DNA from: Methanocella_A sp963769045
GTDB taxonomy: Archaea; Halobacteriota; Methanocellia; Methanocellales; Methanocellaceae
DNA length: 64,000 nucleotides
Assembly: GCA_963769045.1 (NCBI GenBank)
Contig: CAVYKK010000028.1
Location: forward strand, 243,488-307,487
Reading direction: 5' to 3'
Positions 59,919-64,000 of this stretch are shown in pieces; within the stretch, counting starts at the first letter, position 1, and each line of letters begins with the position of its first letter. The notes under the pieces were generated by a model. It worked only from the letters and a program-made list of their open reading frames with translations, was not told where the DNA came from and did no database searches. Both the position numbers and the translations under genes were made by a program.

Positions 59919-61380
59919 TCTTTGCCTCCTTCGATATATTGATTGTCTCGTGTGTTCCGATGTTTCTCAACAACGAGACCAGGGCGGCCAGCACGCACAG
60001 CGCTGCCGCCACCAGCATGACCGCGCCGACCGAACTGGAAAGCAGCGACGACCCGGCAAGTATTACAGGGCCGTCATAGCCGTTCCAGCCCAGGCTGACG
60101 GTGACCAGGATCGTGGAGAACGCCACGCCCAGCATGATCGCCATGTAATTCGCCGTGTATTGCACGCTCGACGCGATACCCAGCTTCTCCCTGGCGACCG
60201 CGCTCATGGTCTCGATGCCGTTAGGGCTGCTGAAGATGCCGGCGCCGATGCCCCGGATGGCGAAGGCGAAAATGATCATCCAGAAGTTCATGGCCAGGAC
60301 CCCGTAACTCATCACGATCATCCCCGCTGCGTAGACGATCAGGCCCGGCGGCCGCCTGGTACTTCCAGTGGCGCTTATCGTAAATCCCTCCGCTGGCCGG
60401 CGCCGCGAACATCATGAATAACGGCACGACCATGGAGATATAGCCGACTTCCGAAGCGGTGTACCCCATGGCGCCCTGGAAATAGAACGGGGCCAGCGTG
60501 GTAGCGAGCGAAATAGCTGTGTACAGGAGGAATGCGCTCAGGATAGGCAGCGTGAACTTGCCGTTGCTGAAGATTGTGAGGTCCAGCAACGGCTTCCCGC
60601 ACCTGGACTCGTAAAAGAGGAACGTGATGGTTGCCACCGCAAACACAGCTGCATAAGCACCCTTGACGTCGGTCACATTCTGGTCCTTCGCTATCTCGGT
60701 GCAGAGTAGCATCAGCGAGACGACCGAGACGAACAGCGTCACTGCGCCCATCCAGTCCATTCGAGGCGCTTAGTGGTCGCCTCCGGGACCTTCAGGTACT
60801 TCATGGCCAGAGCCAGCAGGACGACGCACAACGGTACGTTGATGAAAAATATGTATTGCCAGCCCAGGTTGTCGACGATGAAGCCGCCCAGCCCCGGCCC
60901 GACCAGCGCGGCCCCGCCGAAGACCACGCCGACCAGCCCCAGCGCCTTGCCCCGCTCCTGCGGCGGGAACACCAGGTAGATCATTGCAGCGCTGATGCAG
61001 GCGACCATCGACGCGCCGATGCCCTGGACCACGCGGAAGACGATCAGCTCGTTCAGCCCCGGCGCCAGCCCGCAGGCCAGCGAGCTCAGGCCGAAGATCG
61101 CCCAGCCGGCCATGAACAGCTTAGCTTTGCCCGTATACTCCGATACCTTGCCGAAGAAGATGAAGAGGCCTGTCATCGCCAGCAGGTAGCCCGTGATCGT
61201 CCACTGCGACTGCGTAAGGTCGACCTTGAAGTGCACGGTCATGGTGGGCAGCGCGATGCTCATCATGGTGGCGTCCAGCATGGCCATGAACGTGCCTATC
61301 AGGATGATTGCCAGAATGATGTACCGGTTCCTGTAAACGGAATCCTGTACGATTGCCTGTTGTTGGACAGAATGTTCCAT
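59905..61380 (-). CDS. DHA2-family MFS multidrug exporter, frame broken at two sites
   Basis: A 14-helix EmrB/QacA-type exporter. Frame 1 (61380 to about 60763): NRYIILAIILIGTFMAMLDA, WTITGYLLAMTGLFIFFGKV and GPGLGGFIVDNLGWQYIFFI. Frame 2 (about 60760-60345): PILSAFLLYTAISLATTLAP and MVVPLFMMFAAPASGG. Frame 3: IRGIGAGIFSSPNGIETMSA to the end. The first junction looks like one missing base, the second like one extra G in a GGGCC run. Corrected length is about 490 residues. Substrate unknown. Its 3' end overlaps mcrD copy 2; TetR 2 and an iron-sulfur flavoprotein gene precede it. Confidence 0.85.
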
Positions 61381-61431
61381 GTTAAATCCTCCTTGACCTT
61401 TCGTTTGTCGTCGCCGGAGTTGTCCCGGCCG

Positions 61432-62163
61432 TTAATACTTGTACAGAATCTCGCCGCTCCACTCTCTCCGGCCCCAGGTTGTCCCTGCCCGGCCGTCGCA
61501 CGCTGCGCCTGCCATGGCGGACAGGGGGCGGGATTTGTAATCCCGGACGACTTCCCGGCGGGCCGCCCTGGCGACCGTGATGATCTCGCTCTCCGACGCC
61601 CCTTCCTGCAGCGCGCCCCGGACGCATGTGCTCCCGGGGCCGGTGATGCATCCTGCAAGCTCCGGGAAGGTATTGTAACAGAATGCCTTCAAGGTGGGTC
61701 AGCACCGGATAGAAGTCATCGATCTCCCGGAAGCCGCAGCCCGAGACGATCACGACCTTGCGGAGGTTGACATGCTCACGGGTCGTGTGAATCGCATGCG
61801 CATACGGTTCGCCACAGAGGTCACTGCCCCGGGACAACTGGTCTTGCAGCAGCTTCATTGACTCGGTGGCTCCGGCCAGCCGGTGATGCCGTTGAAGTAG
61901 AGCGGCGACGCCAGTACCAGGACGTCGGCACGACCGATCTTTTCGCGCAGCCATATCATGTCATCGCAGGCCATGCATTTGCCCGGGGTCCTCACTGTGC
62001 AGTTGAGGTTCCCGCAGCAGGGGAAGATTAGCAGGTCCCGGGAATAATAGAGCTCTACGCGGCTCCAGATTCCATCATCCCTTCCAGCAGCGGGGCGAGA
62101 AGAATGTTAATGACGCCCCAGTCCTTTTTCGGGTCGGTGTTAATGGCCACGACATGCATGCAT
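61432..62163 (-). pseudogene. Iron-sulfur flavoprotein/WrbA-like gene with at least three frame breaks
   Basis: From ATG 62163 a frame gives MHVVAINTDPKKDWGVINIL and LAPLLEGMMESG. A missing base near 62058 leads into ELYYSRDLLIFPCCGNLNCT with CMACDD, a Cys cluster as in flavodoxin-fold Isf-like proteins, and LVLASPLYFNGITG. A missing base near 61882 leads to ATESMKLLQDQLSRGSDLCG and NLRKVVIVSGCGFREIDDFY. An extra base near 61691 leads to AFCYNTFPELAG and the stop at 61432. Joined, it is an about 240-residue NADPH-dependent FMN reductase family protein with an iron-sulfur-like motif. It may be intact with sequencing errors or decayed. Second gene of the TetR 2 unit. Confidence 0.65.
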
Positions 62164-62312
62164 TATCCCTCGTTTTACCCACCCTTATGCAATCGGCTGT
62201 CAGGGATGCTCGTTCGGATTGCGTGCGCTTCGTAGGTATCACCTTTCAATGATCGATCGGAACCATCGGTTATTAATAAACTTATAGTTATTTTGTAACC
62301 GTTAGTTATCAA

Positions 62313-62327
62313 ATAACCAATGGTTAT
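62313..62327. promoter_or_regulatory. TetR operator upstream of the flavoprotein-MFS-mcrD operon
   Basis: ATAACC-AAT-GGTTAT, a perfect palindrome, about 150 bp before the flavoprotein ATG. A degenerate TAACC-GTTAG-TTA lies just upstream (62296-62308). AT-rich promoter sequence (TATTTATA at about 62333-62340) is adjacent. Confidence 0.78.
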
Positions 62328-62498
62328 TTTACTATTTATACGTTTGGTTTTGAGAGGAAATGGCTTGCCACAAAGGCAAAATTATCGGAAGACAGCCGGT
62401 GTTATGCCCGGTACGGACTTGTAATGGGGCTAACGTCTAAAAGAAGAAAAATCTCGCGAGCAGGCCGTGTATTGCCTTCGGTTACCGGGGCTTTTTCC

Positions 62499-63249
62499 TT
62501 ATTCGGGGCTTTCCCGGTTCCCCAGCATCTGGACCATGAACTCCCCGATGTCCCGGGCGAATTTTTGCTGGCTGATCGATTTGCTATCCAGCACCGTGGC
62601 CAGGTCCGGGCGCATCCGGGGCACACTCTCGATGAGCAGGGTAAAGATGACCGCGGCTTCCTCGGGGTCCAGCTCCGGAATGAACCGCCCCTCCTTTATC
62701 CCCGCCTTTATGGCGTTGCGGATCAGGCTAGATTTCCTGGTTCAGCTCGATGATTTGTCCGGCTACCTCACTGCTCGCACGGTTGGCGGCCGCGTCAACG
62801 ATCTTCCAGAACCGGGCGCCGCCATCCAGGATTGAGAGGCTTGAAACCGCAGGCCAGTCGATGTTCGTCACTTGCGCCAGGTCGAACCGCCCGGAGTAGA
62901 AATAGTTGCAGGCACGGTTATGATCGGGATATTGCCGGGCGAACGCGGAGTAGGCGCGCCCGATCTCCCAGAGCTTTTCGGAGCCGGACTCAGCCTTGCT
63001 CTCGCTCTCCCGGATCATTGCGTTCAGGATGATTATGCCCCGCAGGACTACGGTGAAATACAGCGACTCTTTGTCCTTGAAATACAGGTAGATCGTCGCC
63101 TTGTTGAGCTCGACCGCCTTTGCGATGTCGTCCATGGTGACGTTGTCGTAGCCCCTGGCAAAGAACAGCTTCTCGGCGGCGCTGAGGATGTCGTTCCGCC
63201 GCTGCTCCTTCTCACGTTCCTTCTCTCTGCGATGGACAAGCTTTTTCAC
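62499..63249 (-). CDS. TetR-family regulator 2, frame broken near 62730
   Basis: The first frame from ATG 63249 has the HTH RRNDILSAAEKLFFARGYDN, VTMDDIAKAVELNKATIYLY, FKDKESLYFTVV and the start of the ligand domain. An extra base in AATCTAGCC near 62730 creates an early TAG. The other frame continues SLIRNAIKAGIKEGRFIPEL, DPEEAAVIFTLLIESVPRMR to the stop at 62499. Corrected length is about 249 residues. It shares the recognition-helix core (NKATxYLYFKxKESL) with TetR 1 and has an operator on each side of its gene. Regulator of the flavoprotein, exporter and mcrD copy 2. Confidence 0.85.
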
Positions 63250-63277
63250 CTGTATGGCTGCGATGGTCTCGACAGCT

Positions 63278-63300
63278 GGTTATCTTTTAACCAATGGTTA
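63278..63300. promoter_or_regulatory. TetR 2 promoter operator
   Basis: TAACC-AAT-GGTTA (63288-63300) and an overlapping GGTTA-N5-TAACC (63278-63292), 29-50 bp upstream of the TetR 2 start. Identical core to 62313-62327, so TetR 2 probably controls both itself and the exporter operon. Confidence 0.78.
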
Positions 63301-63546
63301 CAAGCTCATAAATGCTTTTCTCCATCCGCACAACTGACACAGCCTATTTCATTGCATGCATACATACAGCACTGGAGAGGACCGATCGCTCGAAGGCTCC
63401 TGCAGCGCTGCAGGGGACGACCGAGTTTGCATTGCAGTGCCCGGTCTCGTCGGCCTGCATGCGCCGGCGACTATAGTCCCATATAAGGTCATCCGTTTTT
63501 TCATGCGTTAGATACTATACGCGGGTACTCCTGCACCCCGCATCGG

Positions 63547-63966
63547 TTACTCAGCCGAGGTACGCTTCATCGCCAGCCAGAAAAAGACGCCACCGACCGC
63601 AGATATGAGCGCAGACAGGAGCATTATGGCAATCGGGCTGGGGCTGGTGAACCAATCTACAATGGATGGCCCCATAAAGATACCACGGGCCAAATAGTCG
63701 TAGATAATTACACCGGATACAATTGCTGTGAGGCCTGCGGCGTATGAGATAAGAACACAGCTTTTAATATCCGGGATGTGCCTCCGGGACAGCTTCACGG
63801 ACAGGGCGCCTGTCACAGCCAGAAACACGGGTACGAGCGCCGATATATACAACAGGTATAGCATTAATGGAAAATCAGCACCGCCGCCACCCGTCGGGGT
63901 GACCGTCGGACTGACTTCAACCGGCCTGCTTAAGATAGAGCCCAGGAAGCCTGCAAGGGCTAACAT
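63547..63966 (-). CDS. Membrane protein of unknown function, start uncertain
   Basis: A protein of about 139 residues with four hydrophobic helices (LMLYLLYISALVPVFLAVTG, CVLISYAAGLTAIVSGVIIY, AIMLLSALISAVGGVFFWLA and an N-terminal one) and a Pro/Thr/Gly-rich first loop. I do not recognise the family. ATG 63966 is chosen; TTG 63993 is in frame and the frame could also extend past the window edge. Confidence 0.6.
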   Translation of the reverse strand: MLALAGFLGSILSRPVEVSPTVTPTGGGGADFPLMLYLLYISALVPVFLAVTGALSVKLSRRHIPDIKSCVLISYAAGLTAIVSGVIIYDYLARGIFMGPSIVDWFTSPSPIAIMLLSALISAVGGVFFWLAMKRTSAE

Positions 63967-64000
63967 AACAGGAAATGTACAACCGATCGGCAAGCCCCCG

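Noticed and set aside
61432..61954. Two or three separate small genes in 61.4-62.2 kb
   Set aside because: The frames join end to end into one flavodoxin-fold protein once three single-base breaks are repaired.

Overview
This 64 kb window reads as chromosome of a methanogenic euryarchaeon, most likely Methanocellales (Rice Cluster I). The reasons are a euryarchaeal PolD large subunit, an archaeal-type alanyl-tRNA synthetase, two McrD proteins, an AfpA/iron-sulfur flavoprotein pair, archaeal pilus genes, AT-rich TATA boxes close to start codons, and GC-rich coding DNA. The order is inferred from gene content; the sequence holds no rRNA that would settle it, and I saw no tRNA.

Layout. 1-4.7 kb: DP2 (runs off the left edge), a divergent DEDDh exonuclease and MoaB. 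5.1-8.6 kb: a tandem pair of DUF998-like membrane proteins, an M20 peptidase and a DUF4013 membrane protein. 8.65-9.34 kb: a large palindromic repeat element (copy A). 9.4-16.8 kb: tetrapyrrole genes from glutamyl-tRNA to precorrin-2 and sirohydrochlorin (cysG-N, hemA, hemB, hemL, hemC, cobA, hemD), which supply F430, corrinoid and siroheme precursors; an AT-rich islet with a GxxExxY protein separates cysG-N from hemA. 16.8-25.1 kb: housekeeping and small-regulator genes (methyltransferase, two roadblock proteins, two HAD proteins, EndoIII-like glycosylase, RNase HII, EF-Tu-like GTPase). 25.4-35.6 kb: alaS, a surface beta-helix protein, a coiled-coil protein, the second palindromic element (copy B, inverted relative to A), an ABC exporter and glnA. 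36-45.5 kb: two archaeal pilus clusters (pilin + HerA-like ATPase; TadA/VirB11-type ATPase + TadC-type membrane protein + pilin-like protein) around PRTase, DJ-1 and MsrB genes. 45.7-48.7 kb: a phosphatase, AfpA and Isf.

48.7-63.3 kb is an accessory region for efflux and its regulation, almost all on the minus strand. It holds two ABC-2 exporters, a DHA2 MFS exporter and a collapsed remnant of another, two TetR, two PadR and one LIM-like zinc-finger/ArsR regulator, most with clear palindromic operators, and a PadR/HAAS-DUF4097 pair. In two exporter operons of unrelated type the last gene is a paralogue of McrD, the methyl-coenzyme M reductase assembly protein; in one it overlaps the exporter's stop codon. 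I regard this McrD-exporter association as the best candidate for an undescribed system.

Four families of palindromic intergenic repeats recur, one inserted inside another. Ten genes, including essential ones such as hemA and alaS, are interrupted by single-base indels (11 apparent insertions, 3 apparent deletions). This points to residual sequencing error more than gene decay, so I describe those genes as reconstructed across the indel.
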